Shown: positions 47,763 to 58,629 of the stretch, piece after piece
Numbering within the stretch: the first letter of the stretch is position 1
How the letters are laid out: each line of letters begins with the position of its first letter
Assembly (NCBI RefSeq): GCF_002220365.1
Contig: NZ_MTHB01000063.1
Location: 124,001-188,000, forward strand
Length of the DNA stretch: 64,000 nucleotides
Source of the DNA: Caballeronia sordidicola
Lineage (GTDB): Bacteria; Pseudomonadota; Gammaproteobacteria; Burkholderiales; Burkholderiaceae
Direction of reading: 5' to 3'
Made by a program: the position numbers and the translations under genes
The notes under the pieces: model-generated
Seen by the model: only the letters and a program-made list of their open reading frames with translations
What the model was told of the DNA's origin: nothing
Database searches by the model: none

Positions 47763-50627
47763 ATGAACCGCCCAAACCCAGACGAGCTGCTCGGAAAACT
47801 ACAAAGAGAGGAAGAGAAGCGTCATCGCGGACGGCTGAAGATATTTTTCGGCGCATCGGCGGGGGTGGGCAAGACCTACGCCATGCTGCTTGCGGCGCGC
47901 AGCAGGAAGCAGCAGGGCGACGACGTAGTCATCGGCATAGTGGAAACGCATGGCAGAAGCGAAACCGCCGCGTTACTGGAAGACCTCGAGCAACTGCCGC
48001 TGGCGAACATGCTGTATCGGGGTCATGCGCTCCAGGAGTTCGATCTCGACGCAGCGCTTGAGCGCCATCCGCAGCTTCTGCTTGTCGATGAACTTGCCCA
48101 CTCTAACGTCCCTGGCGCACGTCATCTGAAACGCTGGCAAGACGTGCATGAACTGCTTGACGCGGGCATTGACGTCTACACCACGGTCAATGTCCAGCAT
48201 CTGGAAAGCCTGAACGACATCGTTGGCCAGATCACTCAGATCCGCGTGTTCGAGACGGTGCCGGACCGCTTGCTGGATCAGGCCGATGAAGTCACGCTAG
48301 TCGATCTTCCGCCCGAGGAACTGCTGGAACGGCTGCGCCACGGTAAGGTCTACATGCCGCAGCAGGCGGAACACGCAGTCCGCAATTTCTTTCGCAAGGG
48401 CAACCTGATCGCGCTACGTGAACTGGCGCTGCGGCGCACAGCGGATCGCGTCGATGCCCAGATGCGCGAATACCGCGCGGATCGTTCTATCGACAGGATC
48501 TGGCAGGCGCGCGACCGGCTGGTGGTGTGCATCGGGCCGGGACCGGAGGCCCCTACGCTCGCTCGCGCGGCGGCAAGGCTAGCCGCAAGCCTGCGCTCGG
48601 ACTGGATCGCGGTCTATGTTGAAACGCCGCGGCTGCAAAAACTTTCTGATGCGCGCCGTGAACGCACGCTTGCCGCGCTCAAGCTCGCCGCTGAACTGGG
48701 CGCCGAGACGGTGACGCTAGCCGGTGACGATGCAGTCGCGACGTTGATTGGGTATGCGCAGGCGCGCAACGCGTCGAAGCTGGTGGCGGGTGCATCGAAA
48801 CATCGCGGTATCGCACGGTGGTTGAAACGGTCGTTTGGAGAGCAATTGGCGGAACACGCGGGCGATCTCGATCTCACGCTGATTCGAGCACGGGAGAGCG
48901 ACCTGAGCGACGCAAGCGGCTTGGGTGTCCAAAGCGGATCGACGCCTGAAGAAGCGCAGACCGCACCCGACTGGCACGACGCGCTGAGTGCCGCGCACGA
49001 GCAGCGCTCGGCGCCGCGGGGCTACGCGTACGCCATCGCGATCTGCGCGGTTATCACGCTGCTCGCGAGCCAGATCCGGGATCATTTCGATCTCACGAAC
49101 CTCGTGATGTTTTATCTGATCGGCGTGATTTATGCAGCGGCGCGTATTGGCCGTGGTCCGGGCGTCCTGCTGTCGTTCCTCAGCGTCGCGGCCTTCGACT
49201 TCTTCTTCGTGCCGCCGCGCATGTCGCTGTCCGTCTCCGATACCCAATATCTGCTGACGTTCGCCGGCATGCTGCTGACGTCGCTGGTGATCAGCCACCT
49301 CACGTCGAGCTTGCGGCGCGAGGCGCGGGTTGCGTCGAAGCGTGAGCGGCGTACGGGTGCGATGTATGCAATGGCTGGCGAACTCGGCGCGGCGCTGGCG
49401 ACCGAGCAGATCGTGGGTATCGGCATGCGGCATGTAAGCGAAGTATTTCGCGCGAAAGTCGCGATGCTCCTGCCCGATTCCAGCGACAAAGTTCGCCAGA
49501 AACTCGATCCATCGGATACGTCCACGGCTGCGCTGCTGCTTGATGCAAGCGCGCTGGATCTCGATGTTGGCCAATGGGTCTACGACCAGCAGAAGCCGGC
49601 CGGTCACGGCACGGACACGCTGCCTGCCGCGGCCGCGCTCTATCTGCCGCTCAAGGCGCCGATGCGCACGCGCGGCGTGCTCGCGGTCGTCACGCGCAAC
49701 GCTCGCGAACTCGATGTCCCCGAACAAAAGCGCATGCTCGACGCATTCGCCGCGCAGATCGCGCTGGCGCTCGAACGGGTGCATTACGTGGAGATTGCAC
49801 GCGACGCGCTGGTGAGCATGGAGTCCGAGCGCCTGCGCAATTCGCTGCTGTCTGCCATCTCGCACGATTTGCGCACGCCGCTCACGACCATCGTTGGTTT
49901 TGCATCCATGCTCGCAGAAACGCGCGGTGACGCCCGCTCACCGGCCAATGCCGAATTGATCGCGGCAATCCATGATGAATCGCTGCGCATGACCAGCATT
50001 GTCACGAACTTGCTGGACATGGCGCGCTTGCAGGCAGGCGGTCTGCGGCTGAACCGGCAATGGTCGCTCCTTGAAGAGACGGTCGGCGCGGCGTTGCGGG
50101 CATGTCGGCGCGTTTTGAACGGCCGCCCGGTCGAAGTGCATCTGCCCGCCGATCTGCCGTTCCTGCAACTCGATGCCGTGCTGATGGAGCGGCTCTTCTC
50201 GAACCTGCTTGAGAACGCCGCGAAATATACGCCGCCGGGTTCGAAGCTCGTCATTGGCGCGGAGAGTCTGGATGTGGATGGCAAGCCTTTCGTGCGTGTT
50301 TATATCGACGATAACGGTCCGGGTTTGCCCGCGAACATGGAAGACCGCGTGTTCGAGAAATTTACGCGTGGCGAGAAGGAGTCGGCGAAGCCGGGCATCG
50401 GGCTCGGGCTCTCGATTTGCCGCGCGATCGTGCAGGCGCACGGCGGTACAATCGGCGCGAATAACCGGCTGGACGAGCGTCTTGCGGACCCGCAGGTCCT
50501 GGGTGCGCGTTTCTGGTTCACCTTGCCCGTGGATGCAGCACCGCCTGTGCCCAGTTTCTCCGACGAAGCCGAACAGGACTTCGTCGATTTTTCCCCGCCG
50601 GACCTAAAGCACCATGAAGCCCCATGA
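47763..50627 (+). CDS. kdpD: Sensor histidine kinase KdpD
   Basis: Potassium and ionic-stress sensor. The 954-residue protein has all parts: N-terminal KdpD domain with Walker A GASAGVGKT (near residue 30) and LLVDELAHSNVPGARH, universal-stress-like domain (about 250-370), four transmembrane helices (about 420-520), a GAF-like part, HisKA with His701 in SAISHDLRTPL, and HATPase with LENAAKYTPPGSKL and GIGLGLSICRAIV. It overlaps kdpE by four bases (ATGA). No kdpF, A, B or C lies upstream, where these genes usually stand. Confidence 0.95.
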   Translation: MNRPNPDELLGKLQREEEKRHRGRLKIFFGASAGVGKTYAMLLAARSRKQQGDDVVIGIVETHGRSETAALLEDLEQLPLANMLYRGHALQEFDLDAALERHPQLLLVDELAHSNVPGARHLKRWQDVHELLDAGIDVYTTVNVQHLESLNDIVGQITQIRVFETVPDRLLDQADEVTLVDLPPEELLERLRHGKVYMPQQAEHAVRNFFRKGNLIALRELALRRTADRVDAQMREYRADRSIDRIWQARDRLVVCIGPGPEAPTLARAAARLAASLRSDWIAVYVETPRLQKLSDARRERTLAALKLAAELGAETVTLAGDDAVATLIGYAQARNASKLVAGASKHRGIARWLKRSFGEQLAEHAGDLDLTLIRARESDLSDASGLGVQSGSTPEEAQTAPDWHDALSAAHEQRSAPRGYAYAIAICAVITLLASQIRDHFDLTNLVMFYLIGVIYAAARIGRGPGVLLSFLSVAAFDFFFVPPRMSLSVSDTQYLLTFAGMLLTSLVISHLTSSLRREARVASKRERRTGAMYAMAGELGAALATEQIVGIGMRHVSEVFRAKVAMLLPDSSDKVRQKLDPSDTSTAALLLDASALDLDVGQWVYDQQKPAGHGTDTLPAAAALYLPLKAPMRTRGVLAVVTRNARELDVPEQKRMLDAFAAQIALALERVHYVEIARDALVSMESERLRNSLLSAISHDLRTPLTTIVGFASMLAETRGDARSPANAELIAAIHDESLRMTSIVTNLLDMARLQAGGLRLNRQWSLLEETVGAALRACRRVLNGRPVEVHLPADLPFLQLDAVLMERLFSNLLENAAKYTPPGSKLVIGAESLDVDGKPFVRVYIDDNGPGLPANMEDRVFEKFTRGEKESAKPGIGLGLSICRAIVQAHGGTIGANNRLDERLADPQVLGARFWFTLPVDAAPPVPSFSDEAEQDFVDFSPPDLKHHEAP

Positions 50628-51322
50628 GCGAACCTAACCTCACTGTTGTGTTGATCGAGGACGAAAAGCAGATTCGCCGCTTTGTGCGCGCGTCGCTCGA
50701 GGCCGAGGGCATTACCGTGCACGAGGCGGAAACGGGCAAGCAGGGGCTGGTGGAGGCGGCAACGCGCAAGCCAGATCTTGTGATTGTCGATCTCGGTCTG
50801 CCCGATACCGACGGTCTCGACGTGATCCGCGAACTGCGAAGCTGGACGGAATTGCCGGTGATCGTGTTGTCGGCGCGTACGCAGGAGGAGGAGAAGGTCG
50901 CGGCGCTGGATGCGGGAGCCGACGATTACCTGACCAAGCCGTTTGGCGTATCGGAACTGATGGCGCGGATTCGCGCGCATTTGCGGCGTCGCAATCAGGC
51001 GGCGTCGAGTGAATCGCCCTTGGTGAAATTCGGCGACGTCGCCATTGATCTTGGCCTGCGCCAGGTCACGCGGGCGGGCGCGCCCGTGCACTTGACGCCG
51101 ATCGAATACCGGTTGCTCTCAACGCTGGTTCGACATGCAGGCCGCGTGTTGACGCATCGCCAGTTACTGCGCGAAGTGTGGGGGCCGTCGCACGTGGAAA
51201 GCCACCACTACCTGCGCATTTACATGGCGCACCTGCGGCAGAAACTTGAACGCGATGCCGCGCAGCCGGAGCATATCGTCACTGAAACCGGCGTGGGTTA
51301 TCGGTTGATCGGGGCTGTCTGA
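50624..51322 (+). CDS. kdpE: Response regulator KdpE
   Basis: OmpR-family regulator that activates kdp operons. The 232-residue protein has a receiver domain (VVLIEDEKQIRRFV; phospho-acceptor Asp in LVIVDLGLPDTDG, near residue 55; Lys in DYLTKPFG) and a winged-helix domain (LTPIEYRLLSTLVRHAG, LREVWGPSHVESHHYLRIYM). The last 25 bp overlap the convergent gene on the other strand. Confidence 0.95.
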   Translation: MSEPNLTVVLIEDEKQIRRFVRASLEAEGITVHEAETGKQGLVEAATRKPDLVIVDLGLPDTDGLDVIRELRSWTELPVIVLSARTQEEEKVAALDAGADDYLTKPFGVSELMARIRAHLRRRNQAASSESPLVKFGDVAIDLGLRQVTRAGAPVHLTPIEYRLLSTLVRHAGRVLTHRQLLREVWGPSHVESHHYLRIYMAHLRQKLERDAAQPEHIVTETGVGYRLIGAV

Positions 51323-51954
51323 ACTGCGTCGAGCACATCGTCTATTGGCACGTCCCCGCCGACAAATCCAATCACCTCGTCGCGCACATCGCGTTTGATG
51401 CACGCCACTGCGATGCGTGCAACGTCGTCGCGTGAAACGGGTGCTGCATCTGCGCAGCGTTCGGTGGAGAGCGCGATTGTGCCGCGGCCGATGTCATCGC
51501 AGAGTGGTCCTGGTCGCAAGATTACGTACGGAACGCCGCTTGCCTGGACATAGTCATCGGCTTCGCGCTTCATTTTCGAGTAGTGCTTGAGCGCGAGCGG
51601 GTTGGATTTCGGCCAGTATGCGGAGATCGCGCTGATGACCACCAGTTGTTTTGTCCGGCGGCGTTTCGCGTAGTCGGCGGTGCGTTGCACGGCGTCGCGA
51701 TCGATTGCGCGCTCCTCGTTCACACCTTCGTTTTCTGCCGATCCCGCAGCGTAGATCACGTGCGTGATGTCGTCCAAGGCGTGGGAGAAATCGTGTGTCA
51801 GGTCGCCGAGTACTATCTCGGCGCCCAGAGCGGCGAACTCACCACGGTGAGCCGATTTGCGCAGCAGGACTTTGAAGGGCAGGGATGCAGCGCGGAGTTG
51901 CCGGGCAATGTGGCGGCCGGTTCGGCCGTGCGCGCCAATGAGCAGGACTTTCAT
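51298..51954 (-). CDS. NAD(P)H-binding atypical SDR protein
   Basis: A 218-residue protein starting MKVLLIGAHGRTGRHIARQL, the GxxGxxG fingerprint of the atypical SDR NAD(P)H-binding group (YwnB, NmrA-like). Then GAEIVLGDLTHDFSHALDDI, THVIYAAGSAENEG and VVISAISAYWPKSNPLA. These enzymes often act as flavin or NADP sensors; substrate unknown. It overlaps the kdpE stop by 25 bp on the opposite strand. Confidence 0.87.
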   Translation of the reverse strand: MKVLLIGAHGRTGRHIARQLRAASLPFKVLLRKSAHRGEFAALGAEIVLGDLTHDFSHALDDITHVIYAAGSAENEGVNEERAIDRDAVQRTADYAKRRRTKQLVVISAISAYWPKSNPLALKHYSKMKREADDYVQASGVPYVILRPGPLCDDIGRGTIALSTERCADAAPVSRDDVARIAVACIKRDVRDEVIGFVGGDVPIDDVLDAVQTAPINR

Positions 51955-52136
51955 TGCTGGTTCGCTCCTTCTGTCTGTGAACAGGAGCTAAAACGGTAAG
52001 CGATTTTGGTAATCAATGCACGGGGAAGGGCGTCGGTATGCGGGTTTTCACCGGCGTTTGGGAACAGGATTGGTGCCCCGATCGCTGATCCGGGATCCTC
52101 TCCTCCCGCGCCACCCTTCGGTGCGAGTCAAATCCC

Positions 52137-55100
52137 TTATTTAATGACTTGAGCCGGCCCTGTCTGCCCCCTGCGCGCACGCCTCTCTTCCGACCAAATC
52201 CGGATCCGGTCCATATAAAGGTAAACCACCGGTGTTGTGTAGAGCGTCAGCAACTGACTCACGATCAACCCGCCCACAATCGCGATCCCAAGCGGTGCAC
52301 GCATTTCCGATCCTTCGCCAGTCCCGAACGCCAACGGCAACGCACCCAACAACGCCGCAGCGGTCGTCATCATGATCGGCCGGAAACGCAGCAAACACGC
52401 TTGCTCAATCGCCTCGCGCGATGTCGCAGCCCCATGTCGCTGCGCCTGGATCGCAAAGTCGACCATCATGATCGCGTTCTTCTTAACAATGCCGATCAGC
52501 AAGATCACCCCGATCAACGCAATGATGCTGAACTCCGTTCGGAACAGCAGCAGTGCAAGCAACGCGCCAATTCCCGCCGAGGGGAGTGTCGAGAGAATCG
52601 TGATCGGATGGATGTAACTCTCGTACAAAATCCCAAGCACGATATACACCGCAGCAAGCGCGGCCAGGATCAGGATCGGCTGGTCCTTGGTGGAATCCTG
52701 GAACTGCTGCGCAGTGCCCGCAAAACTGCCGTGAATCGTGCTGGGTACACCTATGGTTGCCATGGTTTCGTAGATGGCGGCGGTGGCATCCGACAGTGAC
52801 TTGCCGGGCGGCAGGTTGAACGAGATCGTCGACGCCACGAACTGGCTTTGGTGATTCACCGACAACGGCGTGTTGCCCGGCCCGAACTTGGCAATGGCCG
52901 AGAGCGGGATCATGGTCTCCTGCGAGGTCGACACAGCCGCGCCGGACGACGAACTGGACTTGCCGCTCGCGGCAATGGCGTTGGTCGCGGCATTGCGGAT
53001 GGATGCCAGCGCCAGTGCGCTGGTCGCGGCAGTTGCCGAAGCGCTGCTGCTCGAACTTGTGGACGTCGATGTTGAGGTTGACTTCGGCGTAGTCGTGGTT
53101 GCGTTCGTCGATGCCGCCCCGCTCGCGGTTCCACCCGACGTGCTCACATATATCTGCTTGAGCATCTCCGGGTCTTGCCAGTATTTCGGCGCGACTTCCA
53201 TCACCACGTGGTATTGGCTCAACTCGTTGTAGATGGTGGACACCTGGCGCTGGCCGAACGCATCGTAGAGCGTATTGTCGATCTGCGCCGGCTGAATGCC
53301 CAGGCGCGCGGACGTCGCCCGGTCGATGGTCACGAACGACTCCAGGCCGCCCTGCTGCTGGTCCGAATTGACGTCGGCGAGTTCGGGACGGGTGAGCAGG
53401 GCGTCGGTGAGCTTCGGCCCCCACGTGTAGAGGTCGGTGGTGGAATCAGCTAGCAGCGTGAACTGATATTGCGCATTCGATTGCCGTCCGCCCGCTCGTA
53501 TGTCCTGCACGGCTGGCAGAAAGGTTCGCACGCCCGCGACGTCGGACAGCGGCGCGCGCAGGCGCTGGATCACCTCTTCGGCCGACACCTTGCGGTCCTT
53601 CTTGGCCTTCAGCGAGATGAACATGAAGCCCGAGTTGGTCTGCCGTCCACCCGTGAAACCGGCGACGCTTTCCACAGCCGGATCGGCTTGCACGATCCGC
53701 ATCATCTCCGAAAACTTGCCTTTCATCGCCTGGAAGGAGGTGCTCTGGTCAGCCTGAATGCCGCCCACAAGGCGCCCCGTATCCTGCTGCGGGAAAAATC
53801 CCTTTGGCACGATGATGTACAGATACACATTCAACCCGATGGTTGCGAGCAACACCAGCAACACGATCCTCGGATGCGCAAGCGCCACGCCGAGTGTTCG
53901 TGCATAGCCGTTCTGCATCCGCACGAACTGGCGTTCGAGCCAACGGGAAATCCGGCCGGGCTGCTTTTGTTCGTGCGGTTCATGCAGCAAACGCGCGCAC
54001 ATCATGGGCGTGACGGTCAACGAGACAACCAGCGAGACGGCGATAGCCAACGACAACGTCAACGCGAATTCGCGGAACAACCGCCCGACAATGCCGCCCA
54101 TCAGCAAGATAGGAAGAAACACGGCCACGAGCGAAATGCTCATCGACAGCACCGTAAAACCTACCTCCTGCGCGCCAAGAATGGCGGCCTTCATGCGCGG
54201 AACGCCGTTCTCTATGTGCCGCGAGATATTTTCAAGCACGACAATGGCGTCGTCGACCACGAACCCTGTCGCAATGGTCAAGGCCATCAGCGAGAGGTTG
54301 TCGAGCGAGAACCCGAGCAAGTACATCGCGGCGAAGGTGCCGATGATCGAGATCGGCACGGCCACGCTTGGAATCAGCGTCGCACGCCAGTTGCGCAGGA
54401 ACAGGAACACGACCATCACGACCAGCGCCACCGCGACAATCAGCGTGAACTCCGTATCGTGCAGCGACGCGCGGATCGTGGTCGCGCGATCGGAGGTCGG
54501 CGTGATCTCGACGTCGGCCGGGAGCGCGGCCTGGAGTTGCGGCACCATCGCTTTCACGCGGTCGATGGTGTCGATAATGTTCGCGCCCGGCTGCCGGTAA
54601 AGAATCACGAGCACGGCGCGCTTGCCGTTGATCAGGCCCAGGTTGCGCAGGTCCTCGACCGAATCGACGACTTCACCTACGTCTCGCAGATGCACCGGCG
54701 CGCCATTCCGGTAAGCCACCACCAGGTCGCGATACTGGTCGGCCTTGCTCGCCTGGTCATTCGTATAAAGCTGGAAATGGGTGCCGTTGAACTCGATGGC
54801 GCCCTTCGGACTGTTCGCATTCGCCGACGCCAGCGCCGCACGAACGTCCTCCAGCCCGATGCCGTAGTGGAACAGCGCGTTCGGTTCCAGTTCTACTCGC
54901 ACCGCCGGATTCGCCGAGCCGCTCACGTCCACTTCGCCCACACCGGGCACGGTGGAGAGCGTTTGCTGCAGCACGGTCGCGGCCGAATCGTAGAGCGAAC
55001 CAGCCGTACGAGTGGGGGAGGACAACGCGAGGATCAGGATCGGCGCGTCGGCGGGGTTGACCTTGTGATATGTCGGATTGCTTTTCAGCGCCGTGGGCAG

Positions 55101-55454
55101 ATCGGCGCGTGACGCGTTGATGGCGGCCTGCACGTCGCGCGCGGCGCCGTCGATGTCGCGGTTTAACCCAAATTGCAACGTGATCCGCGCCGAGCCGACC
55201 GAGCTTTGCGACGTCATTTCGGTGACGTCGGCGATGGAACCCAGATGGCGCTCCAGCGGACTCGCCACGCTGGTGGCGACGGTTTCCGGACTTGCGCCAG
55301 GCAAGCTCGCCTGGACCGAAATAGTCGGGAAATCGACTTGCGGCAACGGCGCGACCGGCAGCTTGGTGAACGCGAACAGGCCGGCAAGCGCAATGCCGAT
55401 AGCCAGCAGCGTGGTAGCGACGGGGCGCGCGATGAACGGTTGCGACAGGTTCAT
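52137..55454 (-). CDS. mdtC: RND multidrug efflux permease MdtC
   Basis: One half of the heteromeric MdtBC pump. The 1105-residue protein has [20 protein letters not shown], the porter motif [20 protein letters not shown], helix 4 with [19 protein letters not shown] and the C-terminal proton site region. Between about residues 772 and 846 lies a Ser/Thr/Ala-rich stretch ([16 protein letters not shown] and more), not found in typical MdtC, which interrupts a periplasmic segment before [10 protein letters not shown]. It starts 4 bp after the mdtB stop. No outer-membrane gene follows. Confidence 0.94.
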   Translation of the reverse strand: MNLSQPFIARPVATTLLAIGIALAGLFAFTKLPVAPLPQVDFPTISVQASLPGASPETVATSVASPLERHLGSIADVTEMTSQSSVGSARITLQFGLNRDIDGAARDVQAAINASRADLPTALKSNPTYHKVNPADAPILILALSSPTRTAGSLYDSAATVLQQTLSTVPGVGEVDVSGSANPAVRVELEPNALFHYGIGLEDVRAALASANANSPKGAIEFNGTHFQLYTNDQASKADQYRDLVVAYRNGAPVHLRDVGEVVDSVEDLRNLGLINGKRAVLVILYRQPGANIIDTIDRVKAMVPQLQAALPADVEITPTSDRATTIRASLHDTEFTLIVAVALVVMVVFLFLRNWRATLIPSVAVPISIIGTFAAMYLLGFSLDNLSLMALTIATGFVVDDAIVVLENISRHIENGVPRMKAAILGAQEVGFTVLSMSISLVAVFLPILLMGGIVGRLFREFALTLSLAIAVSLVVSLTVTPMMCARLLHEPHEQKQPGRISRWLERQFVRMQNGYARTLGVALAHPRIVLLVLLATIGLNVYLYIIVPKGFFPQQDTGRLVGGIQADQSTSFQAMKGKFSEMMRIVQADPAVESVAGFTGGRQTNSGFMFISLKAKKDRKVSAEEVIQRLRAPLSDVAGVRTFLPAVQDIRAGGRQSNAQYQFTLLADSTTDLYTWGPKLTDALLTRPELADVNSDQQQGGLESFVTIDRATSARLGIQPAQIDNTLYDAFGQRQVSTIYNELSQYHVVMEVAPKYWQDPEMLKQIYVSTSGGTASGAASTNATTTTPKSTSTSTSTSSSSSASATAATSALALASIRNAATNAIAASGKSSSSSGAAVSTSQETMIPLSAIAKFGPGNTPLSVNHQSQFVASTISFNLPPGKSLSDATAAIYETMATIGVPSTIHGSFAGTAQQFQDSTKDQPILILAALAAVYIVLGILYESYIHPITILSTLPSAGIGALLALLLFRTEFSIIALIGVILLIGIVKKNAIMMVDFAIQAQRHGAATSREAIEQACLLRFRPIMMTTAAALLGALPLAFGTGEGSEMRAPLGIAIVGGLIVSQLLTLYTTPVVYLYMDRIRIWSEERRARRGQTGPAQVIK

Positions 55455-55458
55455 GCGC

Positions 55459-58400
55459 TTACTCCTGGTCGCTTGCCGGGCCTGCCGGGCTCGCCGGGCG
55501 GGGCGGCGCGTTCCGGTAGAAACGCGAACGCACGCGGCGCGCGAGCGAATCGAAGCCGAGATAGATCACCGGCGTGGTGAACAGCGTCAGCGCTTGCGAC
55601 ACGATCAACCCGCCAACAATCGCGATCCCGAGCGGCCGCCGCAGTTCAGAGCCCGCGCCCCAGCCGAGCATCAGCGGCAATGCGCCGAGAAGCGCGGCCA
55701 TGGTGGTCATCAGGATGGGGCGGAAGCGCAGCAAACACGCCTGATAGATTGCATCGCGCGGACTTTTGCCTTGCTCGCGTTCGGCCTCCAGCGCGAAGTC
55801 GATCATCATGATGGCATTCTTTTTCACAATGCCGATCAGCAACACAATGCCGATGATCCCGATGATGTCGAGATCGTGCCCGGTGATCATCAGCGAAAGC
55901 AGCGCGCCGACGCCCGCCGAGGGCAGCGTGGACAGAATCGTGATCGGGTGGATAAAGCTCTCATACAACACGCCGAGCACGATATACATGGTGACGATCG
56001 CGGCCAGGATCAGGAACAGTTCGTTCGACAGCGACGCCTGGAAAGCCAGCGCCGCGCCCTGGAAACGGATCTGGAACGAGGCGGGCAAGCCGATGTCCTT
56101 CTGCGCCTGATCGATCGCTTTCACGGCCGCGCCCAGCGACGCGCCGGGAGCGAGGTTGAACGAGACGGTGGTCGCGGGGAACTGCCCGAGATGCGTCACC
56201 AGCAGCGGCGCCGCGCGTTCATGGAAGGTCGCGATGGCCGAGAGCGGTACCTGGCCCGAGCTTGCCGTGGACGACGGCAGGTAGATGCCATTCAGCGTCT
56301 CGCTGTAATGCGCCTCGGTCGGCTGGGACTCAAGAATCACGCGATACTGGTTCGACTGCGTGAAGATGGTCGAGATGATGCGTTGGCCGAATGCGTCGTA
56401 GAGGGCGTTATCGACGGTAGCCGGCGTGATGCCGAAGCGCGCAGCCGTCGCCCGGTCGATTTCCACATACACCGACTGGCCGTTCTGCTGCAGGTCGGTC
56501 GCGACATCCGCCAGTTCCGGCGCTTGCTGTAGCCGCGCCGTCAGTTTTGGCACCCATTCCGCGAATTCCGCCGAATTTGGATCCGTCAGCATGAACTGGT
56601 ATTGGGTCGGGCTAACGGTGGAATCGATGGTCAGATCCTGCACCGGCTGCATGTAGAGCCGGATGCCTGGAATATTTTCCACGTCTTTCTGCAGGGTGCG
56701 GATCACGTCGCTCGACGTATTGCTGCGGTCGTCGCGAGGTTTCAGGTTGATCAGCATCCGGCCGCTATTCAGCGTGATATTGGTCCCGTCCACGCCAATG
56801 AACGAGGTCAGGCTTTCAACGTCCGGGTTCTTCAGGACCTGCGCGGCGAGCGCTTGCTGCTGTGCGGCGACCGCCTGGTAAGACGCAGCTTGTGGCGCCT
56901 GCGTAATCGCCTGGATCACGCCGGTATCCTGGATGGGAAAGAAGCCTTTCGGGATCCATATGTAGAGCAGGGCAGTGAGTACGAGCGTGAGCAAGGCGAC
57001 CACCAGGGTCGAGCGCTGCCGGTCGAGCACCCAGGTCAACGCAACGCCATAACGCCCGATCACATAGTCGATGAACTGGTGCGCACGCGCTTCGAAGCGA
57101 TGGCTTTCCTTCGGCGGCGTATGGCGCAGCAGCTTTGCGCACAGCATGGGCACGAGCGTAAGCGAGACGATCGCGGAGATCACGATGGTCACGGCCAGCG
57201 TGATTGCGAACTCGTGGAACAGCCGGCCGACCACATCGCCCATGAACAGCAGCGGAATCAGCACTGCGATCAGCGAGACGGTCAGCGAGATGATGGTGAA
57301 GCCGATCTGCTTTGAACCCTTGAGCGCCGCTTCAAGCGCCGACTCGCCTTCCTCCACGTAACGCGCGATGTTCTCGATCATCACGATGGCGTCATCGACG
57401 ACAAAACCCGTTGCAATGGTCAACGCCATCAGCGAGAGGTTGTCGAGCGAGAAGCCGCACAGGTACATTACTGCAAGCGTACCGATCAGCGAGACCGGTA
57501 CGGACAAGCTGGGAATCAGCGTGGCCCAGACGTTCGCGAGGAACAGGTAGATCACCAGCACGACCAGCACCACGGAAAGCGCCAGTTCAAACTGCACGTC
57601 GCGCACGGAGGCGCGAATGGTCGTGGTCCGGTCGGTGACGATGCGCACGTCGAGCGCAGCCGGCAGCGCCGACTGCAACTGCGGCAGGATCTTCTTGATG
57701 CCGTCGACCACCGCAATCACGTTCGCGCCCGGCTGGCGCTGCACGTTCAGGATGATCGCCGGCGTGTTGTCGACCCACGCGCCGAGCTTGGTGTTTTCCG
57801 GGCCTGAGACAACGGTCGCGACGTCGGTCAGCATCACCGGCCGGCCGTTCTTGTACGCGATAACCGCACTCTGGTAGGCGCTGGCGTCAGTGAGCTGGTC
57901 GTTTGCGTTGATCGTATAGGCGCGCGAAGGGCCGTCGAAATTGCCCTTCGGCGTGTTGACGTTGAGGTTCGAAATCGTGGTGCGCAAGTCGTCGATGTTC
58001 AGACCGTACGACGCCAGCGCGCGGGTGTTCGCCTGGATCCGCACAGCCGGCCGATTACCGCCGCTGACCGACACCAGCCCCACGCCGCCAACTTGCGAGA
58101 TCTTCTGCGCGAGACGGGTATCGGCGAGATCCTGGACCTGCGTGAGCGGCAAGGTCTTCGAACTGATCGCGAGCGTGATGATGGGCGCGTCGGCGGGGTT
58201 CACCTTTGCGTAGATCGGCGGGGCCGGCAGGTCGGACGGCAGCAGGTTGCCGGCTGCATTGATAGCCGCCTGGACTTCCTGCTCGGCAATGTCGAGCGGC
58301 AGGTCGAGACTGAATTGCAGCGTGATGACAGACGCGCCTGCCGAACTCTGCGACGACATCTGGTTCAGGCTCGCCATCTGCCCGAACTGCTTTTCAAGCG

Positions 58401-58596
58401 GCGCGGTGACCGAGGTGGTCATCACGTCCGGCGACGCACCCGGATAGAACGTCTGCACCTGGATGGTCGGATAGTCGACGGCGGGCAGCGCGGACAGCGG
58501 CAAAAAGCGCAGCGCGACGAGGCCGACCAGCATGATTGCCGCCATCAGCAGCGCCGTGCCGACCGGACGCAGAATAAAAGGACGCGATGGATTCAT
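55459..58596 (-). CDS. mdtB: RND multidrug efflux permease MdtB
   Basis: Partner of MdtC in the inner-membrane trimer. The 1045-residue protein has [20 protein letters not shown], the porter segment [20 protein letters not shown], and helix 4 [19 protein letters not shown]. Length is normal for MdtB. The ATG at 58596 is 34 bp after the mdtA gene end; order mdtA-mdtB-mdtC matches the usual operon. Confidence 0.95.
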   Translation of the reverse strand: MNPSRPFILRPVGTALLMAAIMLVGLVALRFLPLSALPAVDYPTIQVQTFYPGASPDVMTTSVTAPLEKQFGQMASLNQMSSQSSAGASVITLQFSLDLPLDIAEQEVQAAINAAGNLLPSDLPAPPIYAKVNPADAPIITLAISSKTLPLTQVQDLADTRLAQKISQVGGVGLVSVSGGNRPAVRIQANTRALASYGLNIDDLRTTISNLNVNTPKGNFDGPSRAYTINANDQLTDASAYQSAVIAYKNGRPVMLTDVATVVSGPENTKLGAWVDNTPAIILNVQRQPGANVIAVVDGIKKILPQLQSALPAALDVRIVTDRTTTIRASVRDVQFELALSVVLVVLVIYLFLANVWATLIPSLSVPVSLIGTLAVMYLCGFSLDNLSLMALTIATGFVVDDAIVMIENIARYVEEGESALEAALKGSKQIGFTIISLTVSLIAVLIPLLFMGDVVGRLFHEFAITLAVTIVISAIVSLTLVPMLCAKLLRHTPPKESHRFEARAHQFIDYVIGRYGVALTWVLDRQRSTLVVALLTLVLTALLYIWIPKGFFPIQDTGVIQAITQAPQAASYQAVAAQQQALAAQVLKNPDVESLTSFIGVDGTNITLNSGRMLINLKPRDDRSNTSSDVIRTLQKDVENIPGIRLYMQPVQDLTIDSTVSPTQYQFMLTDPNSAEFAEWVPKLTARLQQAPELADVATDLQQNGQSVYVEIDRATAARFGITPATVDNALYDAFGQRIISTIFTQSNQYRVILESQPTEAHYSETLNGIYLPSSTASSGQVPLSAIATFHERAAPLLVTHLGQFPATTVSFNLAPGASLGAAVKAIDQAQKDIGLPASFQIRFQGAALAFQASLSNELFLILAAIVTMYIVLGVLYESFIHPITILSTLPSAGVGALLSLMITGHDLDIIGIIGIVLLIGIVKKNAIMMIDFALEAEREQGKSPRDAIYQACLLRFRPILMTTMAALLGALPLMLGWGAGSELRRPLGIAIVGGLIVSQALTLFTTPVIYLGFDSLARRVRSRFYRNAPPRPASPAGPASDQE

Positions 58597-58629
58597 GCGG
58601 GTGCAGTGCGGTTATGGATCATGAGTACA

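Noticed and set aside
53469..55112. 547-residue open frame opposite mdtC
   Set aside because: Its composition is His/Arg/Asp-rich, it has no family motif, and it lies wholly within a clear RND gene; typical antisense shadow in GC-rich DNA.
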